Of a stretch of 64,000 nt of DNA, positions 49,241 to 61,690 are shown piece after piece (positions within the stretch are counted from its first letter, which is position 1; every line of letters starts with the position of its first letter). A model generated the notes under the pieces. That model was given only the letters and a program-made list of their open reading frames with translations, was not told the DNA's origin and searched no databases. This stretch comes from Sindora glabra (taxonomy: Eukaryota; Streptophyta; Magnoliopsida; Fabales; Fabaceae). A program made the position numbers and the translations under genes. The DNA lies in contig CM035230.1 of the NCBI GenBank assembly GCA_020226215.1, positions 18,457,883 to 18,521,882 on the forward strand. The letters run 5' to 3'.

Positions 49241-50049
49241 AAAACTTTGAAAATCTTGGATTATGCCTCTCTTTTGACTGAAAAATGGTAAGAAATGATT
49301 TATATACGACGTGTTTTGAAATTAAATCATTATGAAATTATTGTTGACAAAAATTCAAATCTTATATTCAGGTAATCTAATATGATAATCGAGTATCCAA
49401 CCTAGGAGACCAAATTTTTAAAGAGTAATTTAGTATTGTACTTGATTGCAAGGCTAACATTTTGCCTCTACTTTGATATAATCAAATATTGCATTTGATT
49501 ATATGGTCTCAATAACTTGCTTTTAGATTAACTACTTAAGTATAATACTTGAATACTTGGTCTAGAGGTTAAACATTTGACCCCATTATTCAAGTATGGT
49601 ACTGAAATACTATTCTTGAGGTTAGCCTCTAGTCCAAAGTATTCGAATACACTAATCAAATAATGCTGGCAAAAACCATTTTTCAAAAGAAAGTTTTGAT
49701 TTGTAAAAATATTTGTTTATCAATTTTTTTTTTGCAAATTTAAAATATTTTCGCATATTTGGACACAAAAATGCCCATATTTTAAATTTATTTGAGCCAT
49801 AATAAATAAAGATTAACTATGTATATATTTTTCTTGAATTCCTAAACTAATCTTCAATGCCATCAGAAGATCTTCAAATATTCTCCAATAAATCTTCAAA
49901 AATTCTTCAAATAATCTTTATAAACACCATTTTGTTTCATACTTTCAACCATGCGACATTTCATGAATTCCATTATTTTCAAAATGATTTTAAACATAAT
50001 CAAAATATAAAATTAATTTGTAAAAATTTGAAAGGGACTAATGCCAACA
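46834..50049 (-). mobile_element. SIRE/Maximus-like solo LTR inserted in the tandem array
   Basis: On the minus strand it starts TGTTGGCATTAGTCCC (50049). It has a U3 with repeated near-palindromic GTATTCGAATAC / AGTATTATACTTAAGTA words (49440-49680), a CGTATATAAATC TATA box near 49300, and a pyrimidine-rich R/U5, and ends CTTGATATATCCTTCTTTTACA (46834). The flanks are AATAT (46829-46833) and AAGAT (50050-50054), a 5-bp target duplication with one mismatch, and array sequence continues on both sides. Subtracting two extra triplication copies leaves an LTR of about 1.4 kb. No internal region is present. U3 palindromes of this sort are typical of SIRE/Maximus copia LTRs; that assignment is from general resemblance. 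Confidence 0.65.
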
Positions 50050-50054
50050 AAGAT

Positions 50055-51930
50055 GCCACACATATGGCTTTTTGTTAAGCAACTTAATTGTGATTGTATT
50101 CAATGTTGCATCTTAACTTAAATGAAATATGAGTTTAAATTTGACTCATCAATGAATAAAAGAATAAATGATCAATAAACAATAATCATTAAAAAAATTT
50201 TACATAAATAAATAAATTTTAATAATTTTTTATCAATAAGGCAAAATGCGGCTTTTTGTTGGCAATTTAATTACACTTTTATTCAATGTTTCATCTTGAC
50301 TTAAACATAATAAAAGTTTATATTTGATTCACTATCAATTTAAAATATTTTACTTTATTTAGTGAACAAAAAGAAGATACATCATTAAAAAATAATAGTT
50401 ATTAAGAATTTCTATTAGCAATAAATTAATTTTAATAACTTTTTAATTAATTTGGCAACAATTAACTTTTTTTTTGAACAACTTAATTACAATCTTATTC
50501 AATTTTGCATCTTGACTTAAAAAATATAATTTTAAATTGTATCTACTATTAGTTTAAAATATTTTGCATTACTAATAAATGAAAAAAATAAATCATTAAA
50601 AAATAATAATGATTACTAATTTTTAATAATAGCAAAAAAATTTTAATATATATTAATAATTAAGAATTTCTAACATCAATAAAAAAATTTTAATAAAACT
50701 TTTATCCATATAACAACATATGGCTTTTTGTTGAGCGACTTAATTACAATCCTATTCAAAGTTGCATCTCACTTAAATAAAACATGAGTATTTTATACTA
50801 TTAGTGAATAAGGAAAAAGCATGTCTTGATAATTAAGAATTTTTAATAGTAGAAAAGAAATGTTAACATGTAATACTCATTAAAAATTTCTAGCAGCAAC
50901 AAGTTAATTTTAATAATTTTCTTATCGATACGGCAATATATAACTCTTGTTGGGCAACTTAATTACAATCTTTTTCAATGTTGCATCTTGACTTAAAGAA
51001 AATATGAGTTTAAATTAATTCACTATTAAATTAAAATATTTTACAATAACATGGAATGGGAAGAATATATGTCATTAAAAACTAATAATAATTAATAATT
51101 TTCAATAACAGTAAAAAAATTTTAATAATTTTTTTATAAATATGGCAATATATGACATTGTGGTGGGCAACTTAAGTACAATCTTATTCAACTTTGCATC
51201 TTGACTTAAATAAAATATAAATTTAAAATTTGATCCACCATCAATTTAAAATATTTTACATTATCAATGAATAAAAAAGATATATTATAAAAAATAATAG
51301 TAATTAAGAATCTATAAATATAATAAATAAATTTTAACAATTTTTTATCCATATGTCAATATATAGCTTTTTGTTGGGCAACATAATTACAATCTTATTT
51401 AATGTACTTACAATAGCATTTATTTTGATTTAAATAAAATATAAGTTTAAATTTGATTTATTATGAGTTTAAAATATTTTTTATTATCAATCAATGAGAA
51501 GAAGAAGATATGTCATTAAAAAATAATAGTAATAAAATTTTTTAATAATAATAAAAAATATTAATAGATAATAATTAGTAATTAAGAATTTTTAACAATA
51601 GCAAAGGTATTTTAAAAAAAAAATATCGATATAGCAACATATAGCTTTTTGTTAGGCAACCCAAATACCATCTTATTCAACATTGCGTCCAAACTTAAAT
51701 AAAAAATAAGTTTATATTTGATCTATTATTTATTTAAAATGTTTTACATTACTGGTGGATAACAAGAAAATATTTCATTAAGAAATAATAGTAATTAAAA
51801 TATTTTTAACTACAATAAATAATTTTTAATAAATAATAGTAATTAAGAATTTTTAACGCTTGTAAGAAATTTTAACAAATTTTAATAATTTTATCAATAT
51901 GACAATACATGTATAGATGATATTATAAAG
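50055..51930 (+). repeat. Diverged tandem array, right part
   Basis: Unit starts lie near 50079, 50258, 50478, 50731, 50953, 51165, 51376 and 51655. The spacing clusters at 210-220 bp, with longer steps of about 255-280 where extra TAATAGTAATTAAGAATTT blocks were added. Blocks match the left part: CAACTTAATTACAATCTTAT, GCATCTTGACTTAAA, a TTTAAAATATTTTACATTA block, and TATGGCAATATATGGCTTTT. Pairwise divergence looks like 15-30 percent. Non-coding. Confidence 0.87.
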
Positions 51931-52492
51931 TTAATTTACACTAAAAATAATTTAAATTTAAATCCGATAAAATATATATGCAATTTCGGTACTTTGAGAA
52001 CTTTTGAGTTTAAATATAACTAAAATAGTTTACATTAATTTGGCATGCTATCTAATTCATTCTTAATAATTTTTATTTAAATCCAATAAATTTAGTTTTT
52101 TGGAGTTGAATTATCTCAATTTTTAATTTATTAATTTATTATCTTTTAATAAAAATAAAAATATTTTTATTTTGAAATTCACAATTTTTTATTAAAATAG
52201 ACAGTTTAATATAAAAATTTTAAATCTTCTGTTCCTAAATTTTAACTTTTATTTTCTTTTTAAAATTAACTCGGGATCCATGTTCTTAGCTTTCAAGTTT
52301 TTTAATAAATGACGGCTGTGTACGAATTTATAGTGTGCGCAACATCATGTACCCTACCACTAAGCTTTCAGGCCAGTCTACTAATTTAGAAAATGTTTTA
52401 TATGCTCTCGTTCTAATAAATCTTAAATTTTATTATGAGTTCGCCTAGTATATAAATCAATATGATTTCCGTCAAAAAATAATTTATTTTCT

Positions 52493-52540
<48 letters not shown>

Positions 52541-52904
52541 TTGAATCGAGCTAAGCTTGATAACTTTTATCACATTTAAAATTAAAAAATACTTTAATAA
52601 TGAGTGGAAAATTAGTGGGGCTCGCCCTGCACTCCAGCAAAATGGCAAAATGTGTAAATTATGTAACTTGCCGACGTGAGAAACATCTTCAACTTTTTTT
52701 CCCCTTTTGATAAATGGAACATCTGTAATTTGCTTACTAACGTTATGTGACCTACTTATTTCCCTTCCAACGGATGCCAGCTTATAACCATGTTAAAGTT
52801 TTGTGTGCCAAAATTAAAAATTTTCCTCTTTCAATTTGATTGAACTTACCAATTTAAATTACATCTTATTTGTATCTTGGAACAACTAAAGGAAAACCAA
52901 ATGC
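51931..52904. other. Intergenic stretch with (AT)n tract
   Basis: It contains an (AT)n microsatellite at 52497-52536. Less AT-rich patches (52265-52390 and 52610-52800) hold no frame or RNA gene I can recognise. Confidence 0.5.
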
Positions 52905-54249
52905 AATTAATTCAGGTGGCCAACAATTCCACTTAAGAAATGGTGAATTGAAATTTAGGATTTTACATCATTTGATAGTAATTTCAATTTTTCAAAAGAT
53001 TTCTCAATAATAAATATCTTGGAAACACTAAATAGTGCACAATTTAATAATTCAGCCACAATATCACAAATAATCACAATAACCAATAAGCAACCAAAAT
53101 AAATGTGTTGAAAAATTAAAGAGATAGGGAATAGAAGAGCAAATGCAATATTTATAATGGTTTGGGATTCAAAACGAATACTTGAAGAATCCTCTACAAT
53201 TTTCTTCTTAACAACAAGATAATCTCTTTTAATTTCTTCACTTAAACACTCTTCAATCAAGAGATACAACACTCTTAAATTTCTTAAGATTCCTTGCCCT
53301 ACCAATACAAGAAAATTGATTTGAATACAAGGAAATTGAACTCACAAACCCTTTAAGTTTATTACACATTGAAATTCTTAAAAGAGAGTGACAGATAATT
53401 AATGAAGTTCAAGAGAAATGATTTCAAGAAAGATGAAGTATTAAAATAAGCAACACTTACTAAGAGCTTTTAACTCAATTAGTATCTAATATTCTTTAAA
53501 GATTTTGTACTTTCTACTTCATATAGGATCTGATTCCCAATCTTTACGTGTATGTAGTTAGTAGTTCAACTACTTCTACTATTACAAAAAAAATCATAAA
53601 ATAAGTGAGGCTCAAGTTATTAGAGCAATAATGGGCCTTAAATATGAGAGCAAGAAGCATTTTAGCCATTACAAACAATTTTAGTAAGAAAATAGCCATT
53701 ACAATACAGTAAAAGTTTGAAATTTACTTAGTAATAGTCAACCATTGGACTTAATGGTTGACTGTTGGCGTATAGGACAATGAAAATAAACAATTCCAAT
53801 ACCTAGCAGTCGATTATTGTACACAACAATCACTTGTTGGCCTTATTTTCCAAGGTATTGACCTTTAGAGCTCAATAGTCAATTATTAGACCCAATAGTT
53901 AATTATTGAGCTTGACTACCTTGTAATAGAGGGATTAGTGCTCATTAGTTAACCATTGGCCTGGAAACCTTTATGTTGAAAGGAAATCTTGGCCTATAAT
54001 CTATTAGACTTAATTATGTGTAATCCCTAATACTTTTGAAATAAAAATATATTTTCCAAAGATATTTTCTTTTGTATCAAATGCCCATAAAGCTTTTCAA
54101 AACATTTGACACATTTTGAATTTGTTTTAAGCTTCAAAAATTATCCACACATTAATTATATAATAATATCTTGCTAATATTAAAGGCTAAAAATCTTTTA
54201 ATTTTTTATATGCATCCTAATTAACAATTGAATAAGCTATTTAACAACA
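52905..54249 (-). mobile_element. SIRE/Maximus-like LTR, second copy
   Basis: Read on the minus strand from about TGTTGTTAAATAGC (54249). The U3 holds repeated CAATAATTGACTATTG / CAATGGTTAACTAATG palindromic words (53700-53960). The R/U5 (53150-53340) has AGTGTTGTATCTCTTGATTG and GAGGATTCTTCAAGTATTCG then ATTATAAATATTGC, and the end region has AATTTCAATTCACC (about 52940). These are the usual layout and wording of SIRE/Maximus LTRs. A 116-codon minus frame (52955-53305) is inside the LTR and not a gene. Its low-coordinate end and any target duplication are not resolved. Confidence 0.6.
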
Positions 54250-54271
54250 CAATGAGTTTGTAATCATTAAA

Positions 54272-57200
54272 CACTACTAGAAAATTGTAATTCTACATCA
54301 ATCATAGGATAAGTTGACATTTGTAAAAACATGTTGACATTTTTTATGTTATTAAGATAAATAAGATGACAATTATGAAAAATTAATGTCTATTTTTATA
54401 CAATTACATTTTTGAAATTTCATGAAAACTTAAGATGATGGTTATTTTGTCAATGTTAACAAGCTTGAAAATAGAAGTGATATTAAGATATCAATTCTAT
54501 GTATAACTAACATTTAAAGTAAATCCAAACCATTATTTTTGAAATGGCAAAAGAACTTAAGGCTTTATTTATTTAAGAAATCATGTCAAAATTGGTTGTT
54601 TGATGATATTTTTGTAAATATTATTTTAACTTTATACATTTATTTTCTATGTTATGTTTGGTAATGTTTTTAAGGTTTACTTGTTGGTATTTTCATTGCA
54701 AGTTACTGTGTATTTTTTTAAGGTGTCAAATATATCATATATTATTCCAAAAGCATGATGATTGATGTAATCTTATATGAATTGCTCGTCATGCTAGTTA
54801 TATATTTTGTCATGCAACTTAATGTAACATTTATTGTGAGGACCAATTTTATATTTGCTACTTTATTTATCATTAAGTAATGTCAACTTATAACTTTTTT
54901 TTTGTATCATTATACATGATTGATGCTTTTTTTTTTTTTTGCTAAATCCAAAATATAAATCCTTATAAAAAAGTAATTGCCCCACCAAAAGAAACATAAG
55001 GGATTCCATAGCTTTGAAAGGCTTTACCGTAGTATGATCTAAGGGTGAGAAATTATATGTTAAGTTTAATAAGAAATGGTAGCTATATGGAGAAAATACA
55101 TCATAATATACCAATTATGTTAAAGCCATTGTCCCCAAAGTATTAATAGCTATTTATCATTAGAAGAAAGTCACTTAAGATTAACAAATAACATTTGGGA
55201 AAAAGTCTTAGTATGTATACTTAATTTGGATAGCTCTATACTATAAATGTGAAAAACTATATTTATAAGTAACATAATCACATATAATTTGACCTTTCAT
55301 TTTTTTCAAATAGAGTTTCTTTCATATTCCAAACTCCCAACAAATGTGCAATAAATACTATCGCATATAGCAAGCTTGTAAAGGGACTTCAAGGAAGCAT
55401 TAAGGCAGAAATACATTAATCCTAGGAATGCAATAAAAATATACCTAATGAAATCATGGAATTATATTGACTAAGAATCATGGGAGAAGTTCTAGGAATA
55501 ATGCATAGATGAGGATTTCAAAGTAAAATTTTTACATTCAATTGGTCAATTCATCTTAATGTCTTATTTGTATATCATTTGTACTTATGAACTAATATCC
55601 TTTAGTTAACAAGAGTTAAGTAAGCTCAATCAAGAGAAGTAAAAAAGGAATATATATCTCTATAAGCTCTCTTAGGGAGAATATAAGAAGCTAGAAAAGG
55701 ACTTGCAAGCTGAAAGGTGTGCCAAAGCTAAGGAGGGTGAGGATACTAATAAGACACCTTCAATTTCTCATGTAAAGTTATGGAAGTAGGGTATAGTAAA
55801 CAAATAGGAGCAATACATAACCCTAGAGAGTCAAGCTATTATAAAAAGGATTGTAAATGTCATGACTTGTACTAAAATATGCTATTTGATTTTGAAACTT
55901 CTATTTCACTCAAGTTAATTTTAATCATTTATTGTTTGTTAATTGTCATAGGATACTCTCACATAGTAAAGCTCCCAAGGTAAGTTTGAGCTAACTAGGA
56001 AAAATAATATCTTAATCACAGCTTTAGGAATTGAGGAGCATCTTAACCATATCTAAGCTATCAAACAAGATGTTAGTCATAAAGAGTTCTTTAACCTATC
56101 AAAGCATCATCCAATAGGACATTTACAAGTCAATTTCAAGCATCTAAGAGCAAGCATTATTAAAGATGTGGTATGGAAACTTAATGCAATCTAAAAGGCA
56201 AGGTTGTAATAAATGGAAGAACAACATTGTTAGATGTAATGGCTAGAGCTACATTGCTCTCTACAAGAATTAATAGCCAAACAACATACTACACATTCAA
56301 GTTTTAAAATATCTATCTAGCTAGCCCATAGGTCTAATACTTTTATAAATGAGCTAGCTCTTATGACTAATGCTCAGCAAGCTAGGCAGACTCCTGATTA
56401 TGAGAATGTACCAATGCTTGTAGCATCGACCTCCATAGAAGCTAACCTTTTAAAGACTATACTTAAGGTTAATGTCATCCTTAACCCTAAAATTTGTCAT
56501 ATATGTCTATGCATTAATCGAGTTCCCTATAATAGGCTTTCATTTTACATAGGGTATAACCTGATGCACTCTAATAATGGTAAGACCAGCTCTACAAAAG
56601 GTTATAGATAGGTAAATTTTGGTAGGTTCTGTACTATATCACTGACCATTCTTAAACAATTGAGTCAAAGTTATGGTCGATAAGACATTAGCCTATAAGG
56701 TTAAGTTTTTAGTCCAAATGGTGTAGTTTGGATAAAAGATGAAGCCTGCAAGACTTTTATCATATGATTGACGGTCCTCATTCAATTCCAATAGAGGTAT
56801 CATCATGCACTCATCCTCATCACTAACTTTTTTATATGTTTTTTAAACTTATCTTAGTATTGTTACATGAAACTAATAATTATCATGATTTATGTTTCAA
56901 CAATCTCCTTATCATGCTAAAAAGAAGCTATAAGTGCACTTCAATAGCTTATCAAGCCTAAGTTGAGCTCTAAATTGGGGAGGAAGTGATAGTATTAAAA
57001 AATCCAATTTACATTGACAATGCTTTCATTTAACAATTGTTAAGGTTTAATATGCTTGATATAACTTACATCCAACTTTGGATTATGTAAGTTTGTATTT
57101 TTTTTTAGCTAAACATAAATTAACTGAACTACTATTTGAATATAAGTTTAGCTCATGTTAATCCTTCTACAAATGTTAATATGACATATTGCCATTAATA

Positions 57201-59508
57201 AATGTTACATATGGATTTCTAGATTTATACCAAGTTAATAAGATGTCCATCTCGATTGAGGCTACAAGATAGGAGTAAATTTTCAAGGTTTTACTCCATT
57301 AGCCTAAGAAAACTTGCTACTTCATACTATCCTACTAGAGGTAAATCTCATTTATGCATTAGTTATGATTTTTTTCCTTAAATAGATTTTGATAGCTAAG
57401 TTATGCTATTGTATTGAAGTTGCCATCGGATGCTTACTATGGTGGTATCAAGGAAGAGGTTTATCTATTGGTTAGATCATTTGTTAGGAGAAGTGCAATC
57501 TAAGTTGTAAATTTGCTAGAAAAAACTCTAACCATAGCTTATGGGAAAAGCGTGTAACTAGAGGAGGATGAACCTTTCAAATGCATTGAAATTTTATTGT
57601 TAAAGAGTAAAATTGTATCATATTTGACCTCAGAGATTGTGTGTCAATAGGACAAAGTGACTTCTTGTTTTATTGTAGTGCCTAAAATAGCTTAAAAGTA
57701 TGGAGTTTAGCTATTATGTCATATACTTCATGCATGATTTGTTGTCTTCTTGTAAACTCTCTAATAAGGTAATCATTTGCATATTAATAGCTTATCATAT
57801 ATTAGTTAGTTAATTGAATTAATCTTGATGTTAGTTATTTACAAATTATAATTCTTTGGGAATAAGCCCAAACCCTAAACTTAAGAATAACTTGATAAGA
57901 TTAGAGAGATTTGGGTATAATATTTCATTAGAATCAGAGCTTAACCAAAATGAATGGCTTCTGATGTTCCTGTATATAACTAGTAGTAATAATTAATTAA
58001 GTTATTGTAAATTAGATGTTGATAATAAGTTTGGTTGTAAATGAGATTTTGTAATTTGTATTTTGATATGTAAAAGAAAGTTTAGAAACTTTATCTAAAA
58101 ATTCCTACAACTAGTTTTATTATTGTCAATTTTTATCTCATTTTATAATTATAATCTATTTTTGCAAGTGTCAATTGGTTATTTTTTTATTGTGTTGTTA
58201 ATTGGTTATTTCTAATATATGTTTTTTAATAAAAAAAATAGGGTGTAAAAAGATATTGGTTTCCTATTTAAAAGTAACATCTTTTAATTTATAATATCGA
58301 GTGTTTATGTATTAATCGATGTCATTTTGTTTGTAAATAGGATGATCTCATTTTACTTTATATGTCAAATAGTTATAAACAACTAATATCTAAACTCTAC
58401 TCCCTAGTGTAAGTTGAAAATTAAAAAAAAAAGGTAAAGCAATAGTGTCATCATCCTAAGATTTTTCCAACCCTAAAATAATTCTATCTCTAATAAGTTA
58501 TGCTCTTTTTCCAACTTAAAAATGATTTTTTTCAGTTTTGTGGTTTTGCTCACTAAATTTTTTTTGTAAAGATGAATCTTTGTTAGTTCATCACTAGATC
58601 TATAGGTTGCACACTTGCTGGAAAAATATAAAATTTAAAAGTAAGATTTATTTAACTTTTATTTTTATTCCTACAATTTACTTTTTAGTTTTATAATCTA
58701 CCATATTTTGTTACCTTTTATTATAATATAACTTTTATAGGTTTATATGGGTAAGAAAAGAAACTTAATTTCATTTATCTTCTTCAGCATTTATTTGCAT
58801 TATCTACTATCTATTTATATGTAATGTGAAATGTATACCATTATTTTTCTTAAAATTTAATGAATGTTCATCGCATTTATAAAGATTGGATTTCAATTAT
58901 GCTTTTTTAAAGAGTACTAACCACCCATATTAAGTAATGAGTATTAAGATAATATTTAGTACATTACCCATTTATGATTGGGATATTTGGTATAACCTTT
59001 CACAATTTTGAAAATTTTGTCATAAAATTCATTATTTAAAATTGTTGCCATTGGGATTTTGTAGTGTTATATGATCTATTATCTTCCATTTTTAGGTATC
59101 GTATTCTAAAAGGCATAATTCAAGAGGAATATTCGAGAAAGAGAAATTGGCAGATGAGGCTAGGCTAGGAGGGAGGGATTGGAGCAAAAAAAAAAAAGGT
59201 AAGGTTGGTGGTGGGGGACGAAAGCAAGCAAAATATATCACATCGGTTATTTATATAAATTAAAATGATATATCTAAATTAGATGTTGCTTATTTATTAA
59301 AAATCAATGTTAAATGTCATTTCTCATAACACTAACAAATGATATGACGTTATATATATATATATAAGCCAATGTTATTATCATTATTTATGATAGTTTT
59401 ACAATCGATGTTAAATTCGATATACAATATCATTTAATTCAACATTAGTTGTAAACCAATGTTTAATTCTCTAAATAGCAAATGTCAATTAGTTATTTTA
59501 TAGTAGTG
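54272..59508 (+). mobile_element. CACTA element with both termini, no transposase
   Basis: The left terminus CACTACTAGAAAATTG (54272) pairs with the right terminus TTTTATAGTAGTG (ending 59508), whose complement reads CACTACTATAAAATAAC; about 14 of 16 bases agree. The flanking triplets are AAA and AGA, so a 3-bp target duplication is at best worn. Subterminal regions carry the usual short direct and inverted motifs (GTTGACATTTG / GATATCAATTC at the left; CAATGTTTAATTC / AATGTCAATTAG at the right). The element is about 5.2 kb and contains only the accessory ORF remnant (55130-56960). It would depend on a transposase from elsewhere. Confidence 0.75.
55130..56960 (+). pseudogene. CACTA accessory ORF remnant (Transposase_24-like)
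   Basis: Ordered pieces of the second CACTA protein are readable in shifting frames. RDFKEALRQKYINP (about 55380-55425) is the KxKxxxLxxKYxxP stretch, and ESWEKF the W-x-x-F segment (about 55478). Next are REVKKEYISL and LREYKKLEKDLQAERCAKA (55625-55725), then KLWK-GIVNK. ALGIEEHLNHI (about 56022-56056) is the ALGTPEHPGRVRG-type block before the C-terminal coiled-coil-like region, and KEFFNLSKHH follows it. The last 82-codon open frame (56363-56611) may be the worn C-terminus. This protein resembles the TNP1/TNPA-like DNA-binding partner in related elements; its role in this family is not well established. Many stops and frameshifts make it non-functional. Confidence 0.75.
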
Positions 59509-60893
59509 AGAAGATAATTATTAATCCTTTGAGGTTAGCAATTCATATATTAAAAAGTTAAAACAAAATCAACCAATTTGTATATTAAGTAGACCAAAAT
59601 TAAGTATAAATCTTATTATATGCATCCAATAAAATTAAGAATTTCAAATGACTTTGTAGTTTTTAATATTAATATCTTAAAAATTAATAAGAAAATTTCA
59701 ATATTTATGAGTATCATAAAATTGAAAAAATGAACAATAAATTTAATAAATACATTCTTTATTAAGTATATGAGCAAAAATACACAATGTGGCCTTAATA
59801 TGCAAATATTAAGTAATAAGAAAATTATTCATGGGATATAAAATTTTGAACAATTCTTATATGCCTTATCAACTTTAAGTGATGAGAAAACTGATCATGA
59901 GATTTAAAATTTTAAGTGATTCTTATATGCATTAACTACAAATGCAATTACTTTCATAAAGTAAATAAGTTATTTATCAAATTTATAGTTTAAAATGTCA
60001 TTGAAAATAAACAAAAATTGACATTTACAACATTTAGATTCCATAAAATTTGTAAAAAAGTGAAAATGTGATATTTTCTTCGCACAAATCTCAGGATCAC
60101 TTTCTCCTTTAAGCGCTTGCTTGATTAAAACCAATATTTTAAACTTTGGCTTGACTATCAACCTGACAAAGTGAATAGTTTAAGGTTAAACCAGTTTAAC
60201 CAATCAAACTAGATGGTTGAACTATTTGCCACGTTTTATTATTTTTACATATAAAAAATTATATATTACATATATGTATATAAAAGTCAAATGAAAAAAC
60301 ATAAATAAACATTGATCTTACTACAATTACAATAATTATCTAACATAATTTTAGTTCAAATGAAAGGCAAATGATAAAAATTTTGTCCTTATAGGAAAAC
60401 TAATATCAAAAACCTCCAAGATGGTTAAAGTGTAATATCTTGTATTTAAATTGCAAGACTTTCATTTGCTGTCAATTTGTATTTTAATGGATTCAATTTC
60501 AAATCTACTAATAGAATACTACTAATGATAAATAAATAATAAAGTTGTAGCTTTTAAAATTTTAAAAATATGAACACTACCTCTCATATATACTGTAATA
60601 TAAAGTAAATATAATAGCAATTACATTGCTATTTTGGATTGGACTTTGTCAAATGCCATAAAAAAAAGAAGAAAAACTAGTGAAATGAGTAGTTTGTCCA
60701 ATTAAATTTTTACCAACTTTGATTGAGCTAACCCAAAATTTTGCCTAACATTGATTTATGTGTTCATCTTGTCTATTTTTAAGCTCGAATGCTGGTCACT
60801 AGATTGGTCTAAATTTAAAAATATTTATTAAAAATAAACCTAGTGGTCTTTGTCTTATTTCCTTGAGTTAATGATTTGTCTCCTAATAGATAA
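59509..60893. other. AT-rich stretch beyond the CACTA element
   Basis: No gene. A block at 60150-60230 (TTAAACCAGTTTAACC then ATGGTTGAACTA) resembles the terminal words of several plant MITEs, but no partner end was found. Confidence 0.45.
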
Positions 60894-61113
60894 ATTCACT
60901 TTTTCTCACTTTTCTTTTTGTAAAATATTTTGCATCAATTTTTTTTACGAAATATCAATTTATCTAATTTCATCCTTAGAAGGATAAAATTGAATAAAAT
61001 GATCTTTATATAAAAATAGTAAAAGGATAAAATTAAATAAATTAATATTTTACAAGAATAAAATTAATACAAAATATTTTATAGGATAAAAGTGAGAAAA
61101 AATGAATTTCATA
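60894..61113. repeat. Hairpin (MITE-like) inverted repeat, ~220 bp
   Basis: The left arm (60894-60985) begins ATTCACTTTTTCTCACTTTT and contains GTAAAATATTTTGC. The right arm (61020-61113) contains CAAAATATTTTATAGG and ends AAAGTGAGAAAAAATGAAT. The arms pair over about 90 bp with scattered mismatches, leaving a short loop around 61000. Non-coding. Confidence 0.7.
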
Positions 61114-61384
61114 AAGATAAAAATGGGGTTTACTTTATAGTTATTTATAAGACTTGCACGTGACTATATGGTTCACAGAATCCTTTTCAAATTTCAATGA
61201 ATGTTAAATTATATTATTTTGTTCAGGATTAAGCAAAACAATTTTAAGAATATGGACATTTTTGAAAATATTTTTAATTCAATATTTCTCTAAAATATTC
61301 TCATGAGAAAGTGAATATCTTATATTTCTATATCATGTGAATGTTTTAATAGCATAAAATGACTAATTTTCATGTCTTTCTAAA

Positions 61385-61690
61385 CTTTACCATATGTTTT
61401 CAACACTATCTATTATCATTGATCAACACCCATCATCATTGATTATCAACCATCATCATTAACTATTACTCATCATCTTTGACTACTGCTTGTTGCTATT
61501 GACTATTATTCATTATTATACATTGTTATTGATCACCATCCACCACTATTTACCCTTGTTGATTACTATTTATCACTGTTAACCAATACCTATTACCAAT
61601 AGCCACAACCTCACCACCACCCTATCTTTTATCTTTATTTGTTACCATCCACCATTATTAATTATCATTTACCACTAACCAATGCAATTG
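61385..61690. repeat. Degenerate ~20-bp minisatellite
   Basis: Loosely periodic words such as CATCATCATTGATTATCAAC, CATCATCATTAACTATTAC and CATCATCTTTGACTACTGC continue, with increasing divergence, to TTATCATTTACCACTAACC. The strand is strikingly poor in G. The period is about 18-24 bp and irregular. No protein meaning is supported: frames are open only because of the composition. Confidence 0.7.

Noticed and set aside
52330..52390. Possible tRNA-like segment around CCTACCACTAAGCTTTCAGG
   Set aside because: No cloverleaf with acceptor pairing or B-box GGTTCRANNCC could be read.
52955..53305. 116-codon minus-strand open frame with hydrophobic C-terminal half
   Set aside because: It falls in the R/U5 of the SIRE-like LTR, and LTRs of this type often contain such chance frames; no protein motif was recognised.
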